NCBI GenBank assembly: GCA_958009085.1
Contig: OY253690.1
Span: 358,615 to 422,614, forward strand
DNA: 64,000 nt
Origin: Protoeuglena noctilucae
Taxonomy: Eukaryota > Chlorophyta > Pedinophyceae > Marsupiomonadales > Marsupiomonadaceae
Direction: 5' to 3'
Shown: one piece after another, positions 9,935 to 18,564 of the stretch
How the letters are laid out: each line of letters starts with the position of its first letter
Numbering within the stretch: position 1 is the first letter of the stretch
Program-made: the position numbers and the translations under genes
Notes under the pieces: model-generated
Databases searched by the model: none
What the model was told of the DNA's origin: nothing
What the model saw: only the letters and a program-made list of their open reading frames with translations

Positions 9935-10447
9935 TCACCAGTCGCCGTACGCGGTCCGGATGTACAGCCGGGGGTCGTCGCGCCGGGCGGCCTCCTGCAG
10001 GCGGTGGATCACCTTGGGGCGGTCCTCCGGGGCGGCCTCTGCGTACACCGGGTCCTCGCGGATCGCGGGGACCTTGCGCTCCCGGATCGCCGCGAGCCGG
10101 GCCCGGGCCTCCGTCAGCCGCTTCTCGACGTCGTGCTCGCGCGCCCTCACCTCGAGCTCTCGGGCCTCCAGCTCGTTTTTAAGCACGTTAAGCTCCGCGA
10201 TGGTGACGTTTCGAGACTGTTCCGACAGAGCCTTCCGGACCGTCGACGGGGGCGGCCCTGACCCCGACTGAGCCTTCTTCGCCGCCAGCGCCTCGCGGGC
10301 CTTCGCCGCTCGCTCGCGCATGAGCGCCAACTGGGCCGCGTCCCGCTTCGGCTCGTCGGTTGGCTCGGGGGCCGCGGCGTCGTCAGAAACATCTGGCGTT
10401 TCAGGCTCGGGCGCGGGGGCCGGGGGCGCTGACTTCTTTATCGCCAT
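9935..10447 (-). CDS. Coiled-coil viral protein
   Basis: This 170-residue protein has an N-terminal Pro/Ala/Glu-rich linker (1-35). A long charged helix follows, about 40-135, with heptad-like spacing (LNVLKNELEARELEVRARE, RLTEARARLAAIRERK), and then a conserved-looking tail ending TAYGDW. Such proteins in small DNA viruses are often virion scaffolds or core components, but no family is recognised. It is preceded on its strand by an AT-rich tract just upstream of the ATG and sits between the small beta-rich gene and the 93-residue gene. Confidence 0.65.
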   Translation of the reverse strand: MAIKKSAPPAPAPEPETPDVSDDAAAPEPTDEPKRDAAQLALMRERAAKAREALAAKKAQSGSGPPPSTVRKALSEQSRNVTIAELNVLKNELEARELEVRAREHDVEKRLTEARARLAAIRERKVPAIREDPVYAEAAPEDRPKVIHRLQEAARRDDPRLYIRTAYGDW

Positions 10448-10465
10448 CTGTCCCTGACTTAGAAT

Positions 10466-10858
10466 TTAATCCAGGAACACCTCCCGGATCGTCAACAAGA
10501 TGATCGTGTCGGCCGTCCGGTTCGCGGCGACCCCGTCGACGTCGACGAAGCTCAGCGTCAGCGTCGTGCCCCCAGTGAAGCGGCAGATGTACGGGAGGGT
10601 CGGCCTGGTGATCTGGCCCCCCGCGATGACCCTCCGCCCGCCCCCGGTCCGCAGGTCGTTGCTCACGTTGGGCACCAGGTCGTAGCTGACGAGCAGGTCC
10701 GTGGCCCGGGTGTCCCCGACGACCGTCTCGATGATGACCTGCAGCTGGCTCCGGCGCGCCTCGAAGCGGCTCACGGGGTCGTACGGAAGGACGCACGCGT
10801 TCGAGCCGCTCGGGACGTACCCGGCGTAGCTGTAGGTAGCGATGGGGCCGCCGTCCAT
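10466..10858 (-). CDS. Small beta-rich viral protein (possible virion protein)
   Basis: This 130-residue protein starts MDGGPIATYSYAGYV. Strand-like segments (LQVIIETVVG, LLVSYDLVPN, TTLTLSFVDVDG, TIILLTIREVFLD) suggest a single beta-sandwich. There is no signal peptide or membrane helix. It is divergently arranged with the giant fibre gene: the two start codons are only 23 bp apart, so they probably share a promoter and may act together in the particle, for example as fibre base and fibre. That pairing is inference. Confidence 0.6.
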   Translation of the reverse strand: MDGGPIATYSYAGYVPSGSNACVLPYDPVSRFEARRSQLQVIIETVVGDTRATDLLVSYDLVPNVSNDLRTGGGRRVIAGGQITRPTLPYICRFTGGTTLTLSFVDVDGVAANRTADTIILLTIREVFLD

Positions 10859-10881
10859 TTTCCCTGGCGCTAGAGAATAAG
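10859..10881. promoter_or_regulatory. 23-bp divergent promoter region
   Basis: Only 23 bases separate the ATG of the leftward beta-rich gene (10858) from the ATG of the rightward fibre gene (10882). The gap contains the AT-rich core GAGAATAAG, in minus orientation CTTATTCTC, in otherwise GC-rich DNA. A shared bidirectional promoter is the simplest reading. Confidence 0.4.
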
Positions 10882-13800
10882 ATGGCGGCGTGGAACGGCG
10901 TCTACGCGCGCCAGCTGGTCGTCGACGACGCGGGCGCCGCGGACGGCGACTACTTCAAGTACCAGGCCGCCACGCGCAAGCTCGTCACCGACAAGGGCGC
11001 GCTCTCCGGGCGCGTGATGGCCCTCGAGACGGCCATGTCGACCGTGGGCTCGAGCGGCGGGACGGTGACGCAGGGCCCCGCGGGGACCGTCGCAGTGGGC
11101 TCCGTGACGACGGGCTCGAGCGCCAGCGTGACGAACTCCGGGACCCCCACCAGCGCAGTGCTGGACTTCGTGCTGCCCCGCGGCGCTCCAGGCGCCTCGG
11201 CGACGATCGCCGTCAGCTCGACGACGACGTACGGGAACGCGGCCACGCCGGTGGCCGTGGTCAACGCGGGCACGCCGCAGGCGGCCGAGCTCCAGTTCAC
11301 CTTCCCGGACCTGAACGCGCTCGTCAACCCGGACGAGTCGGTGCAGGCGTACCACGACCAGCTCGTCACGGACCTGAACGTGCAGATCAACGAGAGTTTC
11401 TTCGGCCCGATCTGGGACGCCATCCCCGGGTCCGAGACGCTCCCGCAGAACATGACGGACGGCGAGCTCATCTCGGCCATCCAGGCGGTGCGGCTGGCCA
11501 ACTACTTGTACGGGAAGCTGAAGGGGATGCTCAACGCCCGCAAGGAGCTCGAGGCGCAGATGTCGGCTTTGTCGGAGTTCTTCGTCAAGTTCGACGCCCC
11601 GCCCGGGGCCTTCGCCCTCTTCAAAGGGTACCAGACGGGCACGTGCGACGGCGCCTTCTACTGGCAGCGGACCCAGCGCTTCCAGGACCCCGTCGCCCCG
11701 CTCCGCTGCCTGGCCGACAACGGCGACGTCCTCGTCGAGATGACGAAGCAGCCGAGCTACAGCTTCTCGCTGTACGGTCCCCCCCTCGAGCTCGCCTCCA
11801 CGCAGGCCGGCGCCAGCTCCAGCTACACCAGCCTCAGCCACCCCGCGACGCTCCGGACGACGGGCGACACGGTGACGGTGAAGTCGGCGGCGGGGCAGCT
11901 CCTCGTGACGGACACGGGCGTCGTGGCGAGCGACAAGCTGACCGTGTCGGGGGCTTCCCCCAGCCTGGTGGTGGCGGGCGCGGACCAGGCCCCGCTGCTG
12001 ACGGCGTCGGCGACGGCGGCCACGTCGACCGTCGAGAGCCTCGTGCCGCTCACGATCAAGTCGACGGCGTCGCCGACGCTGACCGTCGCGAGCGAGGACC
12101 CCCTCGTCGACCCGCTGCTGAAGGTGGCGGCCACGGACGGGGTGAACTCCCTGTCGCTCAGCTCGAGCGCCGTGGCGGGCTACATCGAGTCGTCGAACGA
12201 CCTGTCCGTCAAGTGCGGCGGGACCGTCGTCATGACGGCGGGGCCCACGGGCGTCAGCATGCTGGGGTCCACGCTCAGCACCGAGGAGACGACGATGATC
12301 ATCCACTCGGCGGACGCCGACTGCGTCAGCTTCACGCCGACCGAGACGGTCTTCTCGGCCGCGCCGATCGTGTGCCAGTCGGCGTACTACGTCTCGGTCG
12401 ACCCCGCCAGCAAGCTGGTGACCCAGGCCCAGCTCGACGAGCAGAAGGCCAAGACGAGCACGACGACGGGCTCGGACGTCGCGTCGTCGGCCGCCAACCT
12501 GGGCGGCGACCTCGGCACGCTCTTCGGCTCGAGCTTCGACTCGCTCGGGGCCGCCGCCGTCGGCGCCATGGGGGGCGCCATGGCGGCCGTGGGGCTCAGC
12601 ATCCGCAGCGGCACGGACCCGGGGACGGGGGCCACCACGTACCAGGTGGTCCAGCAGCCCGTGTCGGGCGGCATCGCCGTCGAGCGCATCCTGATGTTCG
12701 ACACGAACCCGCTGGCCCCCTCGCTCGTGTACGTCATGGACGCCACGGGCCTGGACTGGGCGTACGTCAAGAACGTTCCGGCCGCCATCGCGGGGTACAC
12801 GGGGACGATCGCGGAGTCGCAGGTCACCGGGCTGGTCGCGGACCTCGCGGCCAAGCTCGACGCCTCCACGGGGGTGATAGCGCAGAGCCAGGTGACGGGC
12901 CTCACGTCCGCATTAGCCGGCAAGCTCGACGCGGCAACGGGCACGATCGCGGAGTCGCAGGTCACGGGACTGGTCGCGGACCTGGCCTCCAAGCTCGACG
13001 CCTCCACGGGGACCATCGCCCAGAGCCAGGTCACGGGGCTGACGGCCGCCTTGGCGGGGTACACGGGGACGATCGCGGAGTCGCAGGTCACCGGGCTTGT
13101 CGCGGACCTGGCCTCCAAGCTCGACGCCTCCACGGGGACCATTGCCCAGAGCCAGGTCACGGGGCTGACGGCCGCCTTGGCCGGCAAGCTCGACGCGGCC
13201 ACGGGCACGATCGCGGAGTCGCAGGTGACGGGGTTGACGAGCGATCTCCAGGGCATCAACAGCCAGCTAGCCAGCCTGGGGGCCAGCTCGGCGGGCGTGG
13301 GGGTCAGCAAGCTGGACGTCGAGACGGTCACGACGAACGGAGCGACGCTGAGCCTGACGAAGTCGAGCTACTTCGCGCCCGGTATCGTCACGCCCACGGG
13401 CTTCTTCCCCGGCGTGCACGGGTTCGCCATGACCTACCCCGCGAACCTGGCCCAAAACAACGGGGGCCAGATCAACGCCTCGGCCGTCGACGCATCGGGC
13501 AACTTGTATGTGTGCGTGTACACCGCGATGGGCTCCTCGACGACGACGAACTACATCAAGAGCCTCAACGGGGACACGAGCCTCCAGGTCGCGGTGAACG
13601 ACGCCAACTCTTCGGGCGCCGCGCCGTACGTGGCCAAGTTCGACCCGACCGGCACCCTCTTGTGGGCGTGGAAGCCCCTCGACAACCACTCGACCGTCTC
13701 CTCGAACAACGCCACATGCGTCGGCGTGGAGGTGCAGTCCAACGGGCACATCCAGTATGTCTTCAGCCTCCACTTCGGGGACTTCGACTCGTTCAACCCG

Positions 13801-16272
13801 GACGGGACTCTTCGGACGTCCGGCTTCGTCAGCGACCGATGCATCGATTACGTGCAGCTCACCGTGAATAGCGCGGGGGCCATCGTGTCCTTCACCACGC
13901 CGGTCTCGACGAACGTCGGGGCGGCCACGGGATACAACGCCTGGTTCCCCGAGACGATGGCGTGGAACGGCAAGACCCTCATGAGCATCACCACGGCGTG
14001 GGGACCCAACGCGTACACGACCTCGCCCACCCGGCTCTACTTCGGCAACACGGGGCCAATCGGCTACTACAACGCCGCCTTCGTGTACCTGAACGATGAC
14101 GCCGTCGCCATGATGGCCAACCCGATCCAGCTCACGGCGTCGAGCGAGCAGCTCGAGGTGGCCGGGATGACCACCGACTCGTCCAACAACCTCTTCGTCA
14201 GCCTGCTGTACTACGGCGGCGGGGGCTCCCGCACCATCAACAACCTCTCGAGCAACTCGTCCTCTGGGCACACCGTCACCCTCCCGGCCGCGTGGTGCAA
14301 CGTCGTCCTCTGGTACAATTCGTCCGGCGTGTACGTGGGCACGCCGCTCATGATCACCACCAACGCGAACGCCATGCTCGACATCGAGTGCGACGGCTCC
14401 GGAAACATCTACGGCTATTGGGCCACGTCGGACGCGAGCGTCACCGTCGGCGGCGTCACCGCCACCAGCAAGTACACGCCGTCCGGGTGGCTGGTCAAGT
14501 TCACGCCGACGGGCACCGTGAGCAAGCTCGCCTCGTGCATCGACGCCTCCGCCCTGAGCAGCACGTGGTTGGACTACAACCGGCGGCTCATGTTCGACGC
14601 CACCAACGGCCTCATGTTCCTCTGCCTCCAATGGGGCGGGACGGCGACGGGGACGGCCCTCACCAACCTCGACGGCTCCGCGAGCTCCGTCGTGAGCCCC
14701 AACCGTCCCGGCGGGACCGGCGCGAGCATCTTCGCCCTCAACTGCTCCACCGACAAGTGGGTTTTCGCCTTCACGCCGCTCGGGGTGGCGACCGGCCACC
14801 TCACGTCCGTGTACCAGAGCTACCGCGCGGCCCACGGCAAGCTCCTCGTCAACGGCTACGTCTCGACGGACCAGACGTCCTTGCAGGTGTACAACGGAGA
14901 CAAGACGTCCACCACCTCCCTCACGACGGACTCGGCCGCGTACGGCAACTCGACGTACCAGCCCCTCCTCCTCGCCTACTCGTACAACGCCACGCCCATG
15001 TCGGCCACGCTCCCGCTCCCGTCGCCGTCGTCGGGCAACTTCCTCGAGAAGACGCTGATCATGCAGCCGGGGCTGTCGTACGTGCTGACGGAGCAGAACA
15101 ACGCGGGCGACAACACCCGGACCATCCCCACGGCGGCGACGGGCCTCACGGTCGTCCAGTACTACTACGCCGGCGACGCGTGGAGCCCCGACTTCTCCAC
15201 CGTCGACCTCGTCAACACCGTCGTCTACGACAGCTCCTCCACCACCACAACCGTCTCCAACACGGACGCCGCCACGCTCAACGGCCTCGCCTCGAGCCAG
15301 TTCGTGAGGTCCGACGTGGCGTCGGGCGTGTCGTGCGCCTCGTCGACCCGGGCCTTCGCCGTAAACAACCAGGCGGGCGGTTTCCAGGTGGCGAGCTTCC
15401 AGTCGGCCGGGACCGAGGTCCTCGGCGTCTCGCCGGGCGCCGTCGCCGTCGCGGGGAGCCTGACCGTGTCGGGCGGGATCTCCGGCTCCCTCCCATGGTC
15501 GGGCGTCACGGGCATGCCGACGTACATCGGCTACGTGTCCACCCTCACGTCCGACTGCCAGAGCCAGCTCGACGCCCTCCGCACGTCATCGTTCCTCAGC
15601 CTCTCGGGCGGGACGGTCAGCGGCACGGTGACGGCGACGTCCTTCATCGCCGACGGGAGCATCACGTGCCAGAGCCTCTCGACGTCGGGCGCGGTGCGGA
15701 TCGACGCGTCCAACCCGGGCCCGCTCGTGTACACGCAGTATCCCGCGGGGGTCTCGGACTCGTACGGGCTCGCCCAGGAGTCGAGCGGGAGGTTGTACCT
15801 GTACGCCTCGAGCTACTACGCGAGCTCGACAATCCAGCTCGGGTTCGTGACGGGGGCGGGGACGTACGCGTCCAAGGTCGTCGTGTCGCAGGGGAGCCCC
15901 GAGGTGGCCGTGTCGGGGAGCGTGAAGGCGTCGGGGAGCCTCAACTTCGACAGCGGGGTGATCCCGAGCGTGGGGCCGAGCTCCTCCGTCATCGTGGCGG
16001 GGACGGCCGCCGTCGTCGGCGCCGACCACCAGGCCATGACGCCGGGTCTCTACCGCTGCACGCTGGTGGGGTACAACAACGTGGTGCCCAGCTTCTCCGA
16101 GGTCGTGATCCACGCCCAGGACGCGGGGTCCGGGAACCTGACGATGTACATGTCGGGCCAGGACGCGAACGTCTACCTGCTGTGGTCGTACGCCAACAAC
16201 GAGATCCAGATCAACAACACCTCCGGCGTCACCTACGCCAACGTCGCGTGGAGCGTTCAGAAGATCGGGTAG
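10882..16272 (+). CDS. Giant phage-tail-fibre-like attachment protein (1,796 aa)
   Basis: This is the largest gene of the element. Residues about 50-150 carry the GPAG-T-V-V-G-V-T...NSGTPTSAVLDF...PRGAPG pattern known from phage tail fibres. Residues about 630-795 hold alternating repeats of the type GTIAESQVTGLVADLASKL and GTIAQSQVTGL, also fibre-like. The middle, about 840-1370, looks like a beta-propeller, with units such as AVDASGNLYVCVY and YVAKFDPTGTLLWAW. The C-terminus contains SLSGGTVSGTV motifs and a compact beta-rich end. There is no signal peptide and no transmembrane segment. The likely role is a trimeric host-binding fibre on the virion, with the propeller or C-terminal domain contacting algal glycans; this is inference from pattern. 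The ATG sits 23 bp from a divergent start, and no internal stop or frameshift is seen. Confidence 0.75.
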   Translation: MAAWNGVYARQLVVDDAGAADGDYFKYQAATRKLVTDKGALSGRVMALETAMSTVGSSGGTVTQGPAGTVAVGSVTTGSSASVTNSGTPTSAVLDFVLPRGAPGASATIAVSSTTTYGNAATPVAVVNAGTPQAAELQFTFPDLNALVNPDESVQAYHDQLVTDLNVQINESFFGPIWDAIPGSETLPQNMTDGELISAIQAVRLANYLYGKLKGMLNARKELEAQMSALSEFFVKFDAPPGAFALFKGYQTGTCDGAFYWQRTQRFQDPVAPLRCLADNGDVLVEMTKQPSYSFSLYGPPLELASTQAGASSSYTSLSHPATLRTTGDTVTVKSAAGQLLVTDTGVVASDKLTVSGASPSLVVAGADQAPLLTASATAATSTVESLVPLTIKSTASPTLTVASEDPLVDPLLKVAATDGVNSLSLSSSAVAGYIESSNDLSVKCGGTVVMTAGPTGVSMLGSTLSTEETTMIIHSADADCVSFTPTETVFSAAPIVCQSAYYVSVDPASKLVTQAQLDEQKAKTSTTTGSDVASSAANLGGDLGTLFGSSFDSLGAAAVGAMGGAMAAVGLSIRSGTDPGTGATTYQVVQQPVSGGIAVERILMFDTNPLAPSLVYVMDATGLDWAYVKNVPAAIAGYTGTIAESQVTGLVADLAAKLDASTGVIAQSQVTGLTSALAGKLDAATGTIAESQVTGLVADLASKLDASTGTIAQSQVTGLTAALAGYTGTIAESQVTGLVADLASKLDASTGTIAQSQVTGLTAALAGKLDAATGTIAESQVTGLTSDLQGINSQLASLGASSAGVGVSKLDVETVTTNGATLSLTKSSYFAPGIVTPTGFFPGVHGFAMTYPANLAQNNGGQINASAVDASGNLYVCVYTAMGSSTTTNYIKSLNGDTSLQVAVNDANSSGAAPYVAKFDPTGTLLWAWKPLDNHSTVSSNNATCVGVEVQSNGHIQYVFSLHFGDFDSFNPDGTLRTSGFVSDRCIDYVQLTVNSAGAIVSFTTPVSTNVGAATGYNAWFPETMAWNGKTLMSITTAWGPNAYTTSPTRLYFGNTGPIGYYNAAFVYLNDDAVAMMANPIQLTASSEQLEVAGMTTDSSNNLFVSLLYYGGGGSRTINNLSSNSSSGHTVTLPAAWCNVVLWYNSSGVYVGTPLMITTNANAMLDIECDGSGNIYGYWATSDASVTVGGVTATSKYTPSGWLVKFTPTGTVSKLASCIDASALSSTWLDYNRRLMFDATNGLMFLCLQWGGTATGTALTNLDGSASSVVSPNRPGGTGASIFALNCSTDKWVFAFTPLGVATGHLTSVYQSYRAAHGKLLVNGYVSTDQTSLQVYNGDKTSTTSLTTDSAAYGNSTYQPLLLAYSYNATPMSATLPLPSPSSGNFLEKTLIMQPGLSYVLTEQNNAGDNTRTIPTAATGLTVVQYYYAGDAWSPDFSTVDLVNTVVYDSSSTTTTVSNTDAATLNGLASSQFVRSDVASGVSCASSTRAFAVNNQAGGFQVASFQSAGTEVLGVSPGAVAVAGSLTVSGGISGSLPWSGVTGMPTYIGYVSTLTSDCQSQLDALRTSSFLSLSGGTVSGTVTATSFIADGSITCQSLSTSGAVRIDASNPGPLVYTQYPAGVSDSYGLAQESSGRLYLYASSYYASSTIQLGFVTGAGTYASKVVVSQGSPEVAVSGSVKASGSLNFDSGVIPSVGPSSSVIVAGTAAVVGADHQAMTPGLYRCTLVGYNNVVPSFSEVVIHAQDAGSGNLTMYMSGQDANVYLLWSYANNEIQINNTSGVTYANVAWSVQKIG
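12780..13260 (+). repeat. Tandem AESQVTGL/AQSQVTGL repeats inside the fibre gene
   Basis: At least seven copies of a unit encoding (G)TIAxSQVTGLxxxLA follow one another, alternating ESQ and QSQ versions. Some DNA copies, for example around 12955-13060 and 13075-13180, are almost identical. The units probably form a trimeric coiled or triple-beta shaft, and their number could change by recombination. Confidence 0.8.
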
Positions 16273-16378
16273 CGTCGCCCGACGAGATGAGGGTAAACGC
16301 CGTCATGGTATGCCCGGAAGTGTGTGACTAGAATCGGCCCCGACCCATTCGCGCCCTTCCCTCCGTACAACAATCAAG

Positions 16379-16831
16379 ATGACCGACCTGCACCCTCTGA
16401 TCGTGGCCGAGGCCGACGATGTCATCACCGCCGTCCGGGCGAATCCGGACTTCAAGTACGTCCGGTTCAGCGCCTACGGCCCCCCCGAGCAGCCCCTCGA
16501 CGAACTCATTCGGCGCGGGAACGACGGCGTCCTCCCGGAAAGCGACGTCGAGCTTCACATGCGGATCTACGGCGACTTCGAGGAGCGCCACTCGGCCGGT
16601 GGCGAGGTCTGCTTCTGGAGAATCCAGTACCGGGGCCACCGGATCGCGAGCCGGCGCGAACGCGCCAAGGAGCTCGCCATCGCCGACATGAGGCGGCTCG
16701 AGAAAGTCGTCTCGTACCACCACCCGGACGTGGGCGTCATGAAGCGGGGCCTCACGAAGAGAGAGTTCCGGGAGTTCTTCGATGATCAGGGTGAGCCGAT
16801 CACGAACGCCTCGTCGAGGTTCCTCCGGTAG
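16379..16831 (+). CDS. Hypothetical viral protein (150 aa)
   Basis: This mixed alpha/beta soluble protein starts MTDLHPLIVAEADDVI, with a charged middle (RRGNDGVLPESDVELHMRIYG) and a basic helical end. No catalytic motif is recognised. It lies 106 bp after the fibre gene on the same strand and overlaps the 3' end of the convergent ATPase gene by about 46 bp. Nothing in the sequence indicates its role. Confidence 0.6.
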   Translation: MTDLHPLIVAEADDVITAVRANPDFKYVRFSAYGPPEQPLDELIRRGNDGVLPESDVELHMRIYGDFEERHSAGGEVCFWRIQYRGHRIASRRERAKELAIADMRRLEKVVSYHHPDVGVMKRGLTKREFREFFDDQGEPITNASSRFLR

Positions 16832-17688
16832 CGCTCCGGGAGCGGGAGGAGCTTCAGCCCGACGAAGCAGTCGTGGCTGCCCACCGTGGCCTGGTCCCAC
16901 ATCGCGATGAACTGCTCGGGCGTGATGTCGTCGTCACACAGCGACGCCGCGATGTCCTTCTTGACCTTCATGTTCGAGCACTTGTACAAGGCGAAGGTGT
17001 TCACCATGCTCCGCAGGCTGAGCGGCAGCGTCTGCGTCCAGCTCTGACTCGAGATGAAAACGGAGCAGCGTCGGTGCCGGCACAGGATCACGAAGCGGTT
17101 CAGCGGCCCGCTCATCCACCGGCTGAAGACGGTGTTGTCCCCGAGGTGGTCGTCGATGACCAGGCATGCCGTGGGCTTGCCGCGGGGGTACCTCGGGGCC
17201 GGCTTCCAGTCGAAGAAGTCGAGCAGGTCGAGCTCCTCGCCGGTCAGCCTCTCGATCTCGGGCTGGCCGAACTCGTTCGACGGCAGCCGCCTGAACTTCT
17301 GGTACACGGGCGCGTAGGACTCGCCCAGCTCGTGGCGGCTGAGGTGGTGCTCGATCACGTCCGTCACGTGGTCCATGTCGAAGTGGTCGAGGTACTCGAT
17401 GTCGACGCCGAGCGCCCTGAACGCATTCAGGGTGCCCTTCACCTTCTTGTCGCGGCCGCTCGTCGGCGAGCACCAGAAGACCCGGTCCCACGCCTTGGCC
17501 TCCAGGTACATCTTGAGGAAGTTGAGGAGGAACGTCGACTTGCCGCGGCCGATCCCGCCGACGACGTAGCCGAACAGCACCTGGTTGTCCTTCCCCACGT
17601 CGGGGAGGCCCTCGGGCCCCTCGCGCACGTGGTCCTCGTCGCCCGACAGCGGCACGAGCCGCGGCACAGAGACCTTCGAGAACTGCAT
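16786..17688 (-). CDS. Genome-packaging ATPase (FtsK/HerA, A32-like)
   Basis: This 300-residue protein carries Walker A GGIGRGKS (44-51), Walker B CLVIDD (175-180) and an SSQSW segment that fits the sensor region of A32-type ATPases. This family pumps viral DNA into preformed capsids and is a core gene of Polintons, PLVs, virophages and nucleocytoplasmic viruses. The frame is open upstream through an A8 tract (in-frame Lys-Lys), but the ATG at 17688 gives the normal family length. The opposite-strand gene begins 42 bp away at 17731, so a bidirectional promoter with the T8 run (17704-17711) is likely. All nucleotide-binding residues are intact. Confidence 0.85.
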   Translation of the reverse strand: MQFSKVSVPRLVPLSGDEDHVREGPEGLPDVGKDNQVLFGYVVGGIGRGKSTFLLNFLKMYLEAKAWDRVFWCSPTSGRDKKVKGTLNAFRALGVDIEYLDHFDMDHVTDVIEHHLSRHELGESYAPVYQKFRRLPSNEFGQPEIERLTGEELDLLDFFDWKPAPRYPRGKPTACLVIDDHLGDNTVFSRWMSGPLNRFVILCRHRRCSVFISSQSWTQTLPLSLRSMVNTFALYKCSNMKVKKDIAASLCDDDITPEQFIAMWDQATVGSHDCFVGLKLLPLPERYRRNLDEAFVIGSP

Positions 17689-17730
17689 GCAGAAAGAGGC
17701 GGCTTTTTTTTCGAGCGTTCCCGCAAAAGC
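17689..17730. promoter_or_regulatory. Bidirectional promoter region with T8 tract
   Basis: These 42 bp lie between the ATPase start (minus) and the next start (plus). They contain CTTTTTTTTCG, one of many A/T runs of five or more bases that recur at gene boundaries of this GC-rich element. Confidence 0.4.
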
Positions 17731-18069
17731 ATGTCCACGTACACGATGGCTGACGTCCGCGCCCTCGAGCGGGAGATCCAGCGCGCTCACCCGGGCCTCG
17801 ACTCGTGGTTCGCCCAGGTCCTCGCCCACCAGCACCTCCGCGACGACCTCGGCCGGGAATTTCAGGACCAGGAGCATGCGCCGCTGCTTTGTTCTCCAAT
17901 CGAGGCACTCCCTGACGAGCGGGGTGCTGACGTGGGCGACGGGGAGCCTGAGCTTCCCGACCGAGACGCTGCGGGTCCGCCTGGCGGCGGTCCTGATGCC
18001 GGCGGTGAGCTTCCAGGCGCGGGCGCCCATCACGCTGACGCTGAACGGGGCGGCGACCAGCCTGCCTGA
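17731..18069 (+). CDS. Short ORF overlapping the next gene; possibly its shifted 5' part
   Basis: The first 45 residues or so (MSTYTMADVRALEREIQ start, WFAQVLAHQHL middle) look like a real helical N-terminus. The rest is Gly/Pro/Glu-rich and antisense-like, and overlaps the beta-rich gene starting at 17876 in the +1 frame. Two readings are possible: a short separate protein with an overlapping end, or an N-terminal domain of the next protein cut off by a frameshift near 17870. I cannot choose between them. Confidence 0.35.
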   Translation: MSTYTMADVRALEREIQRAHPGLDSWFAQVLAHQHLRDDLGREFQDQEHAPLLCSPIEALPDERGADVGDGEPELPDRDAAGPPGGGPDAGGELPGAGAHHADAERGGDQPA

Positions 18070-18562
18070 CACGACGCTCGCCAGCTACGAGGACACGGCC
18101 GCGTGGCTGACGGCCAACACGACGGGGCTCTCGTGGGACTACATCGAGTCCAGCAACCTCTTCCGCGTGACCAACGCGAGCGGCGCCCCCGCGACGGTCC
18201 AGTGCGACCCGCTCGGCTTCGGGACGGCCGTCGTCGTGCCCGACGGCGCGTCCGTCTCGGGGGAGGTGCAGCCGGTCCTCCAGTGGCTCCACGGCATCGT
18301 GGTCCGATGCAACCTGTTCCGCGGCCTCGCTTCGACGGCCGGCGGCTCCGTCGACGCCGGCGACGTCGCGGGGGTCGTGTCCACGGACGGCGAGACGATC
18401 CGCTGGGAGAACCTGTCGGACGACTACCAGGTGTGCCGCTCGGACGCCGTCCGCTCGGGCATAGAGGTGCGGCTCCAGGACCTCGACGGCAACCTCCTCG
18501 TGCCGACCCGCAACGTCACCGTCGTGCTGTCGATCGCCCCGAATTTTACCGGGGTGGAGTAA
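17876..18562 (+). CDS. Putative minor capsid/penton-like protein (228 aa)
   Basis: Starting MRRCFVLQSRHSLTSG, the protein is beta-rich. The C-terminal pattern IEVRLQDLDGNLLV...VTVVLSI resembles the small virion proteins (penton or minor capsid) that PLVs and Polintons encode next to the ATPase. There are no charged coiled coils or membrane segments. Neighbours are the divergent ATPase upstream and a Pro-rich protein whose ATG lies 2 bp after this stop, so the two are probably co-transcribed. The penton assignment is inference from shape and place. Confidence 0.5.
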   Translation: MRRCFVLQSRHSLTSGVLTWATGSLSFPTETLRVRLAAVLMPAVSFQARAPITLTLNGAATSLPDTTLASYEDTAAWLTANTTGLSWDYIESSNLFRVTNASGAPATVQCDPLGFGTAVVVPDGASVSGEVQPVLQWLHGIVVRCNLFRGLASTAGGSVDAGDVAGVVSTDGETIRWENLSDDYQVCRSDAVRSGIEVRLQDLDGNLLVPTRNVTVVLSIAPNFTGVE

Positions 18563-18564
18563 AC

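Noticed and set aside
10870-12306. Long minus-strand ORF opposite the fibre gene
   Set aside because: It is a high-GC antisense shadow without motifs; the plus-strand frame has fibre repeats and a full-length open frame.
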